64,000 bases of DNA from Triatoma infestans (lineage: Eukaryota > Arthropoda > Insecta > Hemiptera > Reduviidae): positions 1 to 64,000 of the forward strand of contig JAAEAF010005115.1 of the NCBI GenBank assembly GCA_011037195.1. The letters are read 5' to 3'. Below are positions 34,380 through 44,362 of this stretch, piece after piece. Each line of letters begins with the position of its first letter. Within the stretch, counting starts at the first letter, position 1. Position numbers and translations under genes: made by a program. Under the pieces are notes generated by a model. It worked only from the letters and a program-made list of their open reading frames with translations. It ran no database searches and was not told the origin of the DNA.

Positions 34380-34854
34380 ATTTAATTCTAATTAAAATTA
34401 TTTAGATGCCAGAATTGTTTAATAAACTGAAATAGCACTTTAGGAGGAAAACCTAACTCCAAACGTAAGTTCCCTTAAATGAATTTTCTCGGAGAAATCT
34501 TACAGATATAAATAAGTTATAGACACTTGTATGTGTAGTTGATATACCAAGTTTAAAGAAAATCGTTGGAGTCATTTTTGAGAAAATCGCAATAAAGTGA
34601 AAAAATTATTCAGTAAAGTGGTGCTATTTTGACACATAACTTAATGCCGGATCCAATAGTGATACATAAACGGAATATCTAGTTTGAACTATATGCGATG
34701 TTTCATTTTTGAGCTATGCTGTTTCCAACATAGACCATTTTCTTAAAAAAAAACACTTTTTGGACTCAGGGGACCTCAAAACATGTATTTTCGGTAAAAA
34801 CTCGAAAATTTGACTCGATTAAAATACTTTCTCTTACCAGCAGTAAGACAAGTA

Positions 34855-36127
34855 GAATTAGAATTAGAATGATGCAGGGGGGGACTAAGACCCAGGCACT
34901 GCAGCCTCCCATTGAGGCTTATTGTGCCAACCCCTTAAACCTAGTAGTGGAAGCCCCCCTCTTCATGAGGTCCAAAACCTTCCCCACCAGTCCCTCCTGG
35001 AGCACGATTTCCTCCGGTCTCAACGTGCCGAAGATCTCGTACCTCAGTCTGCCGATTGCAACGCAATCAAACAACAGGTGAGAAGCCGTCTCCTCCTCCT
35101 CCTGACACAGTCTGCACAAGGGCTCTACATCCACCAACCCCACCTTGTGCAGATGTTTTCTGAACCTGCCATGCCCAGTAAACAGGCCCGTTATCAGAGA
35201 AATCTGATACCTGCTTAGCCCCAGGATGTATCTGGTCCTTCTTTCACACAGCCCTGGCATAACCGTTTTGCTGTGCTTCGCCCCAGTACTCAGCCTCCAG
35301 TATCGGTTATGTTCCCTCCGAGTCCAGTTTCTCAGAGCAGCTCTCACCATACTTTTGGCCACCCCTAGAGCAGGTTCCGGCCCAGGGAAGGGGTATTCGC
35401 TCCCTCCCTGGCCAGTTGGTCGGCTATTTCATTTCCCAGTATTCGCTCCCTCCCTGGCCAGTTGGTCGGCTATTTCATTTCCCATGATCCCCTTATGCCC
35501 GGCACCCACACAAGCCGTACTTTGTTGTGCCGGGATAATGCCTCAAGGGAGTCTCTACACTCCCTGACCAAAGGGGAGGTGATTCTGAACGCCCGAAGGG
35601 CATTCAGCGTAGCCTGGCTGTCCGAGAAGATGCATATCTCTAGAGTCTATTCCTAGAGTCCATACGCAGGTTCTCCTCAGCACAGATCTTGATTGCATAA
35701 ACTTCAGCCTGGAACGCTGTGGAGTAACCGCCGAGAGGCCTCGCAATGCGTACCTTCGGCTTGACCCCATAAATCCCGGCTCCAGTTCCTCAAGCCATTT
35801 TGGACCCATTCGTAAACCAGGATCCCCCAATCCCGCCCCGTTTCTCCCAGCTTTTAGCCCACTCCGACCGTGACGTTACTATCACTTGGAAGGGGAGCTC
35901 AAAGTGGAATGTTGGACAACTCACCTCCCCAGCCATCCTAAGGATAGGGCCGGGGTCCACCTTCTGAATAATGTCCAAGTGCTTGGCTAGGGAGCTTCTA
36001 TGCTTCCATTGGCCATTGTTCATTAGTCTGTACGCACTGGCCCTCGCCTCCGCCTGTATCAAAAGATGAAGAGGAGGCAACCCCAGCAGAACCTCTAATG
36101 CAGTCGTTGGGGCACTACAAAACGCCC
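34855..36127 (-). pseudogene. R1/Jockey-type LINE C-terminal part with RNase H, minus strand
   Basis: CAGTAAGACAAGTA at 34841-34854 and 36128-36141 is an exact 14-bp target duplication. On the minus strand the order is a post-RT segment (36080-35850, GQWKHRSSLAKHLDIIQ), RNase H starting WFTNGSKMA (the first catalytic Asp is Asn) and SDSQA- and WVPGH-like regions in shifted frames. The C-terminal segment with a C-C-H-C knuckle (CRLCQEEEETASHLLFDC, in 35362-34919) follows. A 46-bp exact tandem duplication (35393-35484) further breaks RNase H. The 3' tail is an ATTCTA repeat. Confidence 0.8.
35393..35484. repeat. Exact 46-bp tandem duplication inside a LINE
   Basis: The 46-bp unit beginning GTATTCGCTCCCTCCCTGG occurs twice without a mismatch, at 35393-35438 and 35439-35484. 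46 is not a multiple of three, so it shifts the RNase H frame. No divergence between the units suggests a recent slippage event or an assembly artefact. Confidence 0.9.
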
Positions 36128-36246
36128 CAGTAAGACAAGTAAAAAAAGTAATAATATTATTTATCTTTACTTAGCAGTTTTCTATTGTGCAGACTGCATC
36201 GCTGTAATTCTGCCTCAAATCTTCTTAAGACCTGCACCCCCAATCA

Positions 36247-36797
36247 AACATAACAAATCTAGTGTGAAACACTCATACAACTTTCTCTTACACTAGTTCT
36301 CAAAATTATAATTGACAAATTTTATAGTTAGTGTACCAAATTAAATGAAATTCGTCGAAAACTGAAAAAAACTGTTCAGTAAAAGCGCACTTCCGGTTTT
36401 CTAATTTCCTTGAAACTCAGAATTTTGGCCATCTATTTATTTCTAATTAATTTTCTTTGGATGATAGAATTGTATAATCAACATGATAGCATTTTAGAGA
36501 AAAACACAACCTTAAATGAATTTTCTTAGAGAAATGTTTCAATAAAAGTTGTAGATCTTTGTATGTGTAGTTGATATTCCAAGTTTGAAGAAATTCATAG
36601 AAGCCATGTTTGAGAAAAACGCAATAAAAGTAAAAAAAACTAACTTGTAAAGTGATACTTCCGGTTGAGGAATTTTGACAGATCACGTCCTGTCAGATCC
36701 GATGGTGATACCTAAACAGAATATCAAGTTTCAACTTTCTGCGTTTTTTTGTTTTTGAGCTATGCTGTTCACACACCATTTGCTAAAAACCACTTTC
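36247..36797 (+). mobile_element. Helentron-like repeat, internally shortened copy H4
   Basis: The 5' end (TCTAGTGTGAAACACTCATA, ACTTTCTCTTACAC) and a first monomer site (GCGCACTTCCGG, near 36386) are present. The middle monomer is missing, and the copy continues with TGATACTTCCGGTTGAGG (near 36653) to CACACACCATTTGCTAAAAA. It is cut off at about 36797 by a SINE-like fragment, so the 3' hairpin is absent. Confidence 0.75.
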
Positions 36798-36799
36798 CA

Positions 36800-36965
36800 A
36801 CCAATACAGGTTCGAGTCCATGTATTGCTCATTATTGCATTGCTCCTTAGATTTTTCTCTTCTTAGGTGCGTCTATATGTCAATGACCGGTAGCCGCAGC
36901 TCAGACGATGGACGCTAAAACGGTACACATGAAAACTGCAAGAAACCTAGGTACAGAATAAATAA
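36800..36965 (+). repeat. SINE-like fragment with B box
   Basis: AGGTTCGAGTCC (a B-box match) is followed by TTAGATTTTTCTCTTCTTAG, which resembles the S1 body. The rest is diverged. It interrupts the Helentron-like copy H4. Confidence 0.35.
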
Positions 36966-37790
36966 CCTTATTTACAACCTTGGCTAATCTACGCAGACAG
37001 GAAGCCAAGAAGATAAAGAAGAAGAAACAAAAAAGAAAAAAAAAACAAAAACACAATCAGCAAGGAAACTCTCATCTTTTATTGACATCCGGTAATCAAT
37101 TGCCCCAACGAGCAACTGTACAAGAATCAACTGTGCGACAATCAAATACAAAATTCAGTTCTCCTTTTTCTGTTCTAATTTAGTTACATAGATATTACCT
37201 CACATTTCCAAAATTTAAGCTTTTACTGAAGAATTGTGATAGCAGAGTGCTATATGAGCGGAGAATGATTGAGAATTTCTATACTGATGGGTTTGACCTC
37301 TAGGTTTGTGGTAGGCGCCAGAAGCGCTCTAGGTTTTAGTAAAAAAAACCAAAAGAAATGGGGGGAAGAGGAAAGTGAGGCATTTTTTAATCTATTTTGT
37401 GCTTCAACCGTTACAAAACTGATTTAATACCACACGGACGTTCGTAGAAATTTAATACCCAGAGCTAAAAACAGTACTCTTTTTCCTAACCACATTCCTT
37501 GTATTTACTATTATTTAAAAAACCCTGTCAAATTAAAAAAAAAAAAAAAAAAAGAATAAAGAAAAAGTTAATGGGGAAAAAGTCATTCTGCGTTTAATTA
37601 ATTCCAGGGCAAAATGGTTGGTATAGAACGAAATGGATTTTAGACATAAAGAGTGGAACTGGATTTTAAGTACCTATAATTAAATTTTATTTTTAGTTTT
37701 CAAGTATATATTTTTGATAATACACACAAAAATTAAAATGAAATTATAATTCTTGATGTTAGGGACATTGGTAAATTGGATTATACGTAG
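36966..37790. other. Unassigned stretch with A-rich tracts
   Basis: No gene recognised. There are A- and AAG-rich tracts at 37010-37050 and a poly-A run near 37538. Confidence 0.4.
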
Positions 37791-37794
37791 AAAA

Positions 37795-37915
37795 AAAATT
37801 TGGTGTGACACATTCACACGACTGTCTCTTACTCATTTCCTTAATACAGTTTTATAATAAAATCACAAATTTTCTTTAAATTTCAAATTTCATTTGTCCT
37901 AACATAAATATACAG
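37795..37915 (+). repeat. Helentron-like 5' end, left of an RTE insertion
   Basis: TTGGTGTGACACATTCACACG and CTGTCTCTTACTC match the family 5' end. It is diverged after about 60 bp. The family continues in the same orientation at 39890-40312, after the RTE-like element, so both may be one disrupted copy. Confidence 0.5.
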
Positions 37916-37928
37916 TAGCGGAGGGACG

Positions 37929-39876
37929 TAAATACAAAATAGTGCTGGGGAATCAGAAAGAAGATCACCATGGTTCGACGAAGAATGCAGAAGAGCTACT
38001 CAAGCCAAGAATGAAGCGTACAAAACCATAGTACAGAGGCGCTACACGACAAGAGCACCGAGGATTATAGTAATAAGAGGAGGGATGAGAAAAGGCTACA
38101 CAAGAGGAAGAAGAAGGATTGAGAGAAAAAGGAGCTAGAGGAGATAGAGGCCCATAGGGATGCCAACAGGAACATGGCATTCTTCCAGAAAGTTAACAAA
38201 AGGACAGCTCCTTTTAAGCCTGGTATTCAAACATGCAAGAAGAAGGATGGGACCGTTCTAACCAATTAGGATGATCTGTTATGAAGATGGGCCAAACATT
38301 TTAAATGCCTCCTTAACGAAGAATCTGATAGGCAGATGGCAGATGTTGGGAGTGATGTCGTAATGGACGAGGTAGGAGATGTAGAACCCCCAGATTTTGA
38401 GGAGATGGAGGGCGCGATCCAGCGAATGAAGAATAATAGGGCCCCTGGAGATGACGGGCTTCCAGCTGAGCTGTTCACTCTGGGATCTAATTTTTACAAT
38501 CTGTGTGCAAGAGAGAATGCCACAGCAATGGAGTGAGGCCATAATATGACCCCGGCACAAGAAGGGAGACCAGCTGGAATGCGCAAATTACCGCGGAATT
38601 TCATTACTACCATCTGCATATAAGGTCCGCTCCAACATACTTTTCAACAGGCTCACCTCCCTTCTCTGAGCGTGAGATCGGAGGCTACCAGGCAGGTTTT
38701 CGAAAGAGCAAATCTACCGTGGACCGAATCGCCGGATTATTTTAGAAAAAGGGCATGATTATAAAATGGCCATTCACCACCTCTTTGTCGACTTCAAGAG
38801 AGCGTACGACAACGTTAAGCGTCCTAAGCTCTATGATGCGATGGAGGAAATAAAAATCTCCTCTAAGTTGATACGCCTGGTCAAAATGACGATGCAGGAC
38901 GTGTACTGTAAGGTGCGTGTCCAGTCTGACTGCTCTGCAGAATTCCTTTCTACGAAGGGATTAAGACACGGGGATGCCTTAGCATGCCTACTCTTCAACC
39001 TGGCCCTTGAAAAAGTAATAAGAGAGGCAGGAATTCAGACTGCGGGCACAATATTTTCTAGGTCAGTTCAGGTGCAGGACCTGGATTTTATGGCACGATC
39101 CTTCGCGGCTCTCGAGAAGGCCTTTGTAGATCTGCAAACAGCGGCAGCATCAATGGGCTTAGTCATAAACGAAGAGAAGACTAAGTATATGTATTCGGGA
39201 GGGGAAGTGACAATTCAAGACCGGTCCGTCACCATCGGCTCATGTACATTTGAAAGGGTGATGGAGTTTTCCTACCTGGGATCTCAGTGATGTCATCCAA
39301 TGCCACATCTATAGAAATTCGGCGGAGGATCGCAGCAGCCAATAGATGTTATTTCGGTCTATAGAAACATCTAAGAAGCAAGCTCATTAGTAGACGAACG
39401 AAATCCCAGCTTTACAAAATGCTAATCCGTCCAGTCCTTACTTATGCCTCTCAGACGTGGACCATATCAAAGAAAAATGAGAAGGACTTATTTGTTTTCG
39501 AAAGAAAGATCCTTCGAAAAATCTTTGGTCCAGTAAGAGACGAGTTGGGCTGGCGAAGTAGAAAGAATAGGGAGCTATATAAGCTGTTCGTCGAAGCAGT
39601 TGTTGTCCGCATCATCAAGTTAGGAAGACTGGGCTGGATGATATCACTTGGCCAGGATGGGATATACTGAAATCCCGAGGAAGGTTTTGGAGGAAGTTCA
39701 CACCGGCTCGGTAGACCGAGGTTGGGATGGGCAGCTGGTGTAGCAGCCTATGCCGGAAGCCTGCTGGGAGTCAGGAATTGGAAAGCGGCTGTACAAAATA
39801 GAGCTGAATGGCGGAAGCTCATCGAGGAGGCCAGGTCTCACAACGGGTTGTAGCGCCATTTAGATAGATAGATAGA
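37929..39876 (+). pseudogene. RTE-like retrotransposon, near 2 kb, 5'-truncated and broken
   Basis: In order: the linker after the endonuclease (PWFDEECRRATQAKNEAYKT, near 37975), then AIQRMKNNRAPGDDGLPAEL (38427-), the RT region NYRGISLLPSAYKV (near 38590), HHLFVDFKRAYDNVKR (38766-), KGLRHGDALACLLFNLALE (38955-), the C-terminal MLIRPVLTYASQTW (39419-) and GRPRLGW, then RNWKAAVQNRAEWRKLIEEA near 39780. The YADD box is lost: the sequence goes from SVQVQ straight to DLDFMARS. Several stops and shifts occur. The 3' end is a GATA microsatellite (39861-39879), typical of RTE elements. TAGYGGAGGGACG at 37916-37928 and 39877-39889 (12 of 13) is the likely target duplication. Confidence 0.85.
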
Positions 39877-39889
39877 TAGTGGAGGGACG

Positions 39890-40312
39890 AATGCCAACCT
39901 ACCTACCAATTGAGGCAGATAAGAGAGTGATTACATTCTAAAGAGCTTTGAAAATGTTTCAAATAAAAGTGATAGATATTTATGTGTTTGGTTAGTGTGC
40001 GTAATTTAAAGAAAATCGTTGAAACCGTTTTCGAGAAAATAACGATAAACTGAAAAAAAAATGCAGGTAACTCGCACTTCCGGTTGCTGGATTTTGCTCG
40101 AAAACTTCGTATTTTTATTGCGGTAGTAGTGCCTAAACAGAATACCAAGTTTGAGGCTCCTACAACTTTTCGTTTTTGAGATATCCTGTTAAAAAATACA
40201 CACACACATTATTAGTTAAAAAATTTTTCGTATTCAGAGTGCCCCGAAACATGTATTTCCGGTGGAAATTCAATTTTAAAACTAAATTATATTTCATTGT
40301 GTTACCTAAACC
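39890..40312 (+). repeat. Helentron-like 3' half, right of the RTE insertion
   Basis: Blocks AATGTTTCAAATAAAAGTGA, GAAAATCGTTGAAACCG and TCGCACTTCCGGTTGCTGG, a short CACACACA run (40198-40207), and CCCCGAAACATGTATTTCCGG appear in family order. The terminal hairpin is not preserved. Confidence 0.65.
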
Positions 40313-40342
40313 AATGTATACGTACGTATTATGAAAAAAAAT

Positions 40343-41333
40343 TTGAAGCGAAATACTCACACAATTTTCTCTTACTCCAGTTTTCAAAATTGTCTTAGAA
40401 AAATTGTATAGTTACTGTACCAAATTTAATGAAATTCAACGGAGTTCGTCGAAAACTAAAAAAAAAAAAAAAATTGTTCAGTAAAAGCGTACTTCCGGTT
40501 TACTAATTTTTATGAAACTCAGAATTTTGGAAATGTGTTTATTTCTAATTAATTCTGTTTGGATGGAAGAATTGTATAATCAATAAATTATGATAGCACT
40601 TTAGAGAAAAATATAACCCCAGCTCTCCCCCAAAAACCCACTTAAATGACTTTATCAGGAGAAAAATTGCAAATAAAAGTTGTAGCTCTTTATATGTGTA
40701 GTTCACATGCCTAGTTTAAAGAAAATCGTTAGTGCCGTTTTCGAGAAAATATCAGAAAACTGAAAAATATATTTCAATAAAAACGCACTTTTCCGGTCAT
40801 CCGGAATTTCATCAAACTCGCCATTTCAACAACATATTTAATTCTAATTAATATTATTTAGATGAACAGAATTGTATGGTAAACTGAAATAGCACTTTAG
40901 AGGAAAACCTAAACCCACTTCTCCACCGAAAGTGCCATTACATGAATTTTCCCGGATAAATGTTTCTAATAAAAATTGTAGATCATTGTATGTGTAGTTG
41001 ATGTGCCAAGTTTTAAAGAAAAATCATCGGAGATATTTTTGAGGAAATCGCAAGAAAGTGAAAAAAATCATTCAGTAAAGTGGTATGTCCGGTTGATGAA
41101 ATTTTACAGATGGCCTACTGTCAGATCCCATGGTGATACATAATCGGAATATCAAGTTTGAACACTCTATGATTTTTTTTGTTTTTGTGCTATGCTTTTT
41201 AAATAGATACACACATACGCTCAGACTTTTTTTTTTTTTTTACTCAAGGGATCTCAAAACGGATATTTTCCGTGAAAACTCGATATCGAAAATTTGGCAC
41301 AATTACAATATTTCCTCGTAGTAAGAGAAAGTA
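40343..41333 (+). mobile_element. Helentron-like repeat, full copy H6
   Basis: The 5' end AAGCGAAATACTCACAC and TTTTCTCTTACTCC is followed by monomer sites near 40491 (TACTTCCGG), 40785 (CACTTTTCCGG) and 41085 (GTATGTCCGG). The 3' end is a damaged hairpin, TTTCCTCGTAGTAAGAGAAAGT (41312-41333). Spacing is again close to 295 bp. The microsatellite is weak (ACACACATACG). Confidence 0.8.
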
Positions 41334-41583
41334 ATGAAATTATTAATAATTAATGTAACCTTGGTCAAATTAATAAAACATGAACATATGGTCTTGATAT
41401 CAAATATTGAAAGTATTACCTATATATTGGATGTTAGCTTCGCTTTTCGAGTTTAATAATTGAAACATGCCAAAAATTTCTACTGTACATTTTACGATAT
41501 GTTAAAGAATATTAACGGAAATATAAATATTTTAATTAGATATTTGTTTAATATTTTTTTAAATAAATATATGAGAAACTTAA

Positions 41584-41793
41584 AGTAAAGTAAAGTAATG
41601 CCTATTTTTTCAGGCGGGCTTAACATCCAACTACCAAATTAGGTGTCGTGGACGGGGGCGGAAGCACCTACTTTACTATTAACATTTTTTAAACAATTAT
41701 AAAATTTTAGCAGTTATACGCTGGACTCGAACTGGGGTCCTCCCACTTACAAGTCCACGCTCATAACCACTACACCAACACCCGCCCCTATAA
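41584..41793 (-). mobile_element. SINE S2 with 11-bp target duplication
   Basis: On the minus strand the head GGGGCGGGTGTTGGTGTAG and its A box are followed by a B box (AGTTCGAGTCC) and the body TAAAGTAGGTGCTTCCGCCC and CCGTCCACGACACC. The tail is a short TTTAC repeat. GAGAAACTTAA occurs exactly at 41573-41583 and 41794-41804, so both ends are firm. About 80% similar by eye to 12216-12459, but without the poly-A. Confidence 0.85.
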
Positions 41794-42001
41794 GAGAAAC
41801 TTAATAAATATATTATAGTAAAATATTATCATAACGGCATATAACCCATTCCAGAATTTTATCCATTTTTCTTAGACGAAAAAGTTCACTATACTCCCTA
41901 AAGGTTTTTATACAATGTTTTAATAGTTAACAGTGCAGAAAAACATGTAATATTTATGCAAAAATGGATAAAAGTTTTTATAAAATTTATTCTCAAAGGA
42001 A

Positions 42002-42256
42002 TTAACTGAATTCGAGTATGTAAAAAAAAACCTTCAATTTATTCACTAAGTACTTAACTAAGGAATGAAATTGTTGTTCTGTGTCTATATAACCAGGAAA
42101 ACAGTATACTGTTCCTCCGATGCTCAAGTAGATCCCAACTGCTGGATCATATCCAACATTGACGAGCTTAGCCATGAAATAATATGTGAATTGCATGTAA
42201 TGTGTATTTATTCTCAGAAAAAAAATAATCGACAATAACACGTTTTTCTGTGTCAT
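42002..42256 (-). CDS. Exon-like minus-strand frame of unknown function
   Basis: The 84-codon frame has protein-like composition in its middle: MAKLVNVGYDPAVGIYLSIG, then GTVYCFPGYID, then FHSLVKYLVNKLK. A polypyrimidine-AG (TTTTTTTTCTGAG) precedes the NTHYMQFTYY segment, and an AAG-GT follows KLK, so it could be an internal exon of about 150 bp. It bears some resemblance to the minus-strand frame at 51285-51506 (FTYMAKLYVQGI). I recognise no family. It could be a decayed gene. Confidence 0.3.
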   Translation of the reverse strand: MTQKNVLLSIIFFLRINTHYMQFTYYFMAKLVNVGYDPAVGIYLSIGGTVYCFPGYIDTEQQFHSLVKYLVNKLKVFFYILEFS

Positions 42257-42379
42257 ACTACATTTTCTAACACTTATTTACTTCCAACATATGCTGAATA
42301 TTTTTCCTTCCTTTCCGCTTACCCCGTCTCTGTAGCTGATCCGCATGCATCACGGGGACCTTGTATCTGTCCTTATATC

Positions 42380-42665
42380 TTTACGAAATATGGAAGGTAT
42401 CCATTTTAGTATTCCATTAAGTGCAACTGCTATGAAGGTTACGCACAAAAATCTATCAACTAGAAGTGCAATTATTCTGCGAAATTTTTTCCAGTTTTTC
42501 GCGGTTTTCTCAAAAATGGCACCAAATGATTTTATGAAAAATGTTTAAAAAAATTCGCACACTATCTACTACACACATAAATGTTTATTGCTTTTATTTG
42601 TAATACATTTTCTTGGGAACATTGATTTTTTTAGGGCCTTATGTGGGAACAACAGCGTTAAGCTT
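42380..42665 (-). repeat. Helentron-like fragment, diverged, minus strand
   Basis: The blocks CAACTAGAAGTGCAATTATT, TTCGCGGTTTTCTCAAAAATGG, TTGCTTTTATTTGTAATACATT and TTTTAGGGCCTTATG follow minus-strand family order. Both ends are missing. Confidence 0.55.
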
Positions 42666-42845
42666 TCCTCTAGAGCAGTGTTCCGCAACCTCTTCTTACC
42701 CACCAAAGTTCTTCCCCAACTTTTGAGCCACACCAAAAGTAAATATGTATATATACAAAACAGAATGCATAAATATTACATAATTTTATTATTTATTACA
42801 TACATAACTTACGAACTATACTTATATAACATAATGTAATAAAAA

Positions 42846-43688
42846 ATCGGTGAGAAACACTCATACAACTTTCTCTCACTCCAGTTTTCAAAATTATAAT
42901 TGACAAATTTTAGAGTTTGTGTAGCAAATTTGATGAAATTCGTTGGATTTTGTGGAAAACTGAAAAAAATGTTCAGTAAAAGCGCACTTCTGGTTTACTA
43001 ATTTTCTGGAAACTTGGAATTTTGGCAATATATTTATTTCTAATTAATTTTTTTTGGATGGTAGATTGTATAATCAACTATGATGTAGCAGTTTAGAGAA
43101 AAACATAACCTCACCCCTCCTCCAAAAGCCCCTTAAATGATTCCACCTGGAGAAATGTTACAAATAAAAGTTGTAGCTCTTTATATATGTGTAGTTCACA
43201 ATCCTAGGTTAAAGAAAATCGTAGGAGCCGTTTTCGAGAAAATACCAGAAAACTAAAAAAAAACATTTCAGTAAAAACGCACTTCCGGTCATCCGATTTT
43301 CTCAAACTCGGAATTTCAACGACACATTTAATTTTAATTAATATTATTTAGATGACAGAATTGTATGGTAAACTGAAATACGGCACTTTAGATGAAAACC
43401 TAACCCCGCCTCTCTCCCAAAAGTGCCATTAAATATATTTTCCCGGAGAAATGTTTCAAATTAAAGTTGTAGCTCTTTGTATGAGTAGTTCATAACCCAA
43501 GATTGAAGAAAATCGTCGGAGCCATTTTTGAGAAAAACGCAAAAAAGTAAAAAAAACCAACTAGCAGAGTGGTACTTCCGGTTGAGGAATTTTGACAGGT
43601 AACGTATTGTCAGATCCCATGGTGATACCTAAACGGAATATCAAGTTTCAACTTTCTACGGTTTTTGTTTTTGAGCTATCCTGTTCAA

Positions 43689-43722
<34 letters not shown>

Positions 43723-43848
43723 CATTTGCTATAAACCACTTTTTTGGACTCAGGGGACCTCAAAAAGGATATTTCCGGTGAAAACTCGATATCGAAAATT
43801 TGACACGATTACAATACTTTCTCATACTAGGAGTAAGAGAAAGTAAAA
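42846..43848 (+). mobile_element. Helentron-like repeat, full copy H7
   Basis: A well-preserved copy. The 5' end is GAGAAACACTCATACAAC and TTTCTCTCACTCC. Monomer sites are at 42985 (CACTTCTGG), 43280 (CACTTCCGG) and 43573 (TACTTCCGG), with spacing of 295 and 293 bp. A long CA microsatellite lies at 43689-43718, and the 3' hairpin at 43815-43844 has a single stem mismatch. This copy shows the repeat period most clearly. No coding. Confidence 0.85.
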
Positions 43849-44362
43849 AAAAAAGTTACTTAATGTGATACCTGAGCTTGTTTCAATGAACACAAATGTT
43901 TGATATTCAAGTCGATATTTGAAAGTGCAACCCGAAGATATTGATCAAGATCTTTTAAGCACGACCGATTATTATTTTTTATAAACACTAGAGTTGGAAA
44001 ACTTTGTACACATAAATATGTCGTTGGAAAATGGGAGTAGAATTATAACCAGCGTGGTCTGAAATACGAGGATATCCTTTCCTGACCGAAATCCAGTAAG
44101 CATCCAATGGTACTTCTGCAAAGTGAAGTTTTAGCGTCCCGTCGTTACTCAATTCAATAAATACTTCTCAAATTTGCAGAGAAAGTGCATCTGCAGAATT
44201 TATAGCATTGGTTACAAAAGGATTTCGAATCCAATCTGGTTCAGTATTAATTGAATAGAAATAGTGGTCAAATTTCATTATTATTTATTTATTATACACG
44301 GCGGGACACATGTATCGCATGGCTGGCCGGCCACCCTTGCGTTGTACCTATTATTACTCATT
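43849..44362. other. Unassigned stretch
   Basis: No gene or repeat recognised. The right edge is the presumed target (TATTACTCAT) of the LINE that follows. Confidence 0.4.

Larger units (their letters stand above)
30785..34854. mobile_element. Helentron-like palindromic copy H3 carrying four nested insertions
   Basis: Pieces of one element remain at 30785-30862, 32206-32242, 33094-33138 and 33252-about 33630 (minus orientation), then about 33630-33909 and 34380-34854 (plus orientation). The interruptions are 30863-32205, 32243-33089, 33139-33251 and 33910-34379, each with its own target duplication. The head-to-head junction (TCCCATAAAAACACCGATGG, near 33628-33648) recurs near 61190, so this is a propagating subfamily and not a local inversion. 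The 3' end at 34826-34854 holds a decayed hairpin and is itself the target of the LINE at 34855. Confidence 0.75.

Noticed and set aside
39900..43850. A CRISPR-like or satellite array, because of regular ~295-bp repeats
   Set aside because: The repeats are diverged monomers within discrete elements with defined ends and mixed orientations. There are no short identical repeats with unique spacers.
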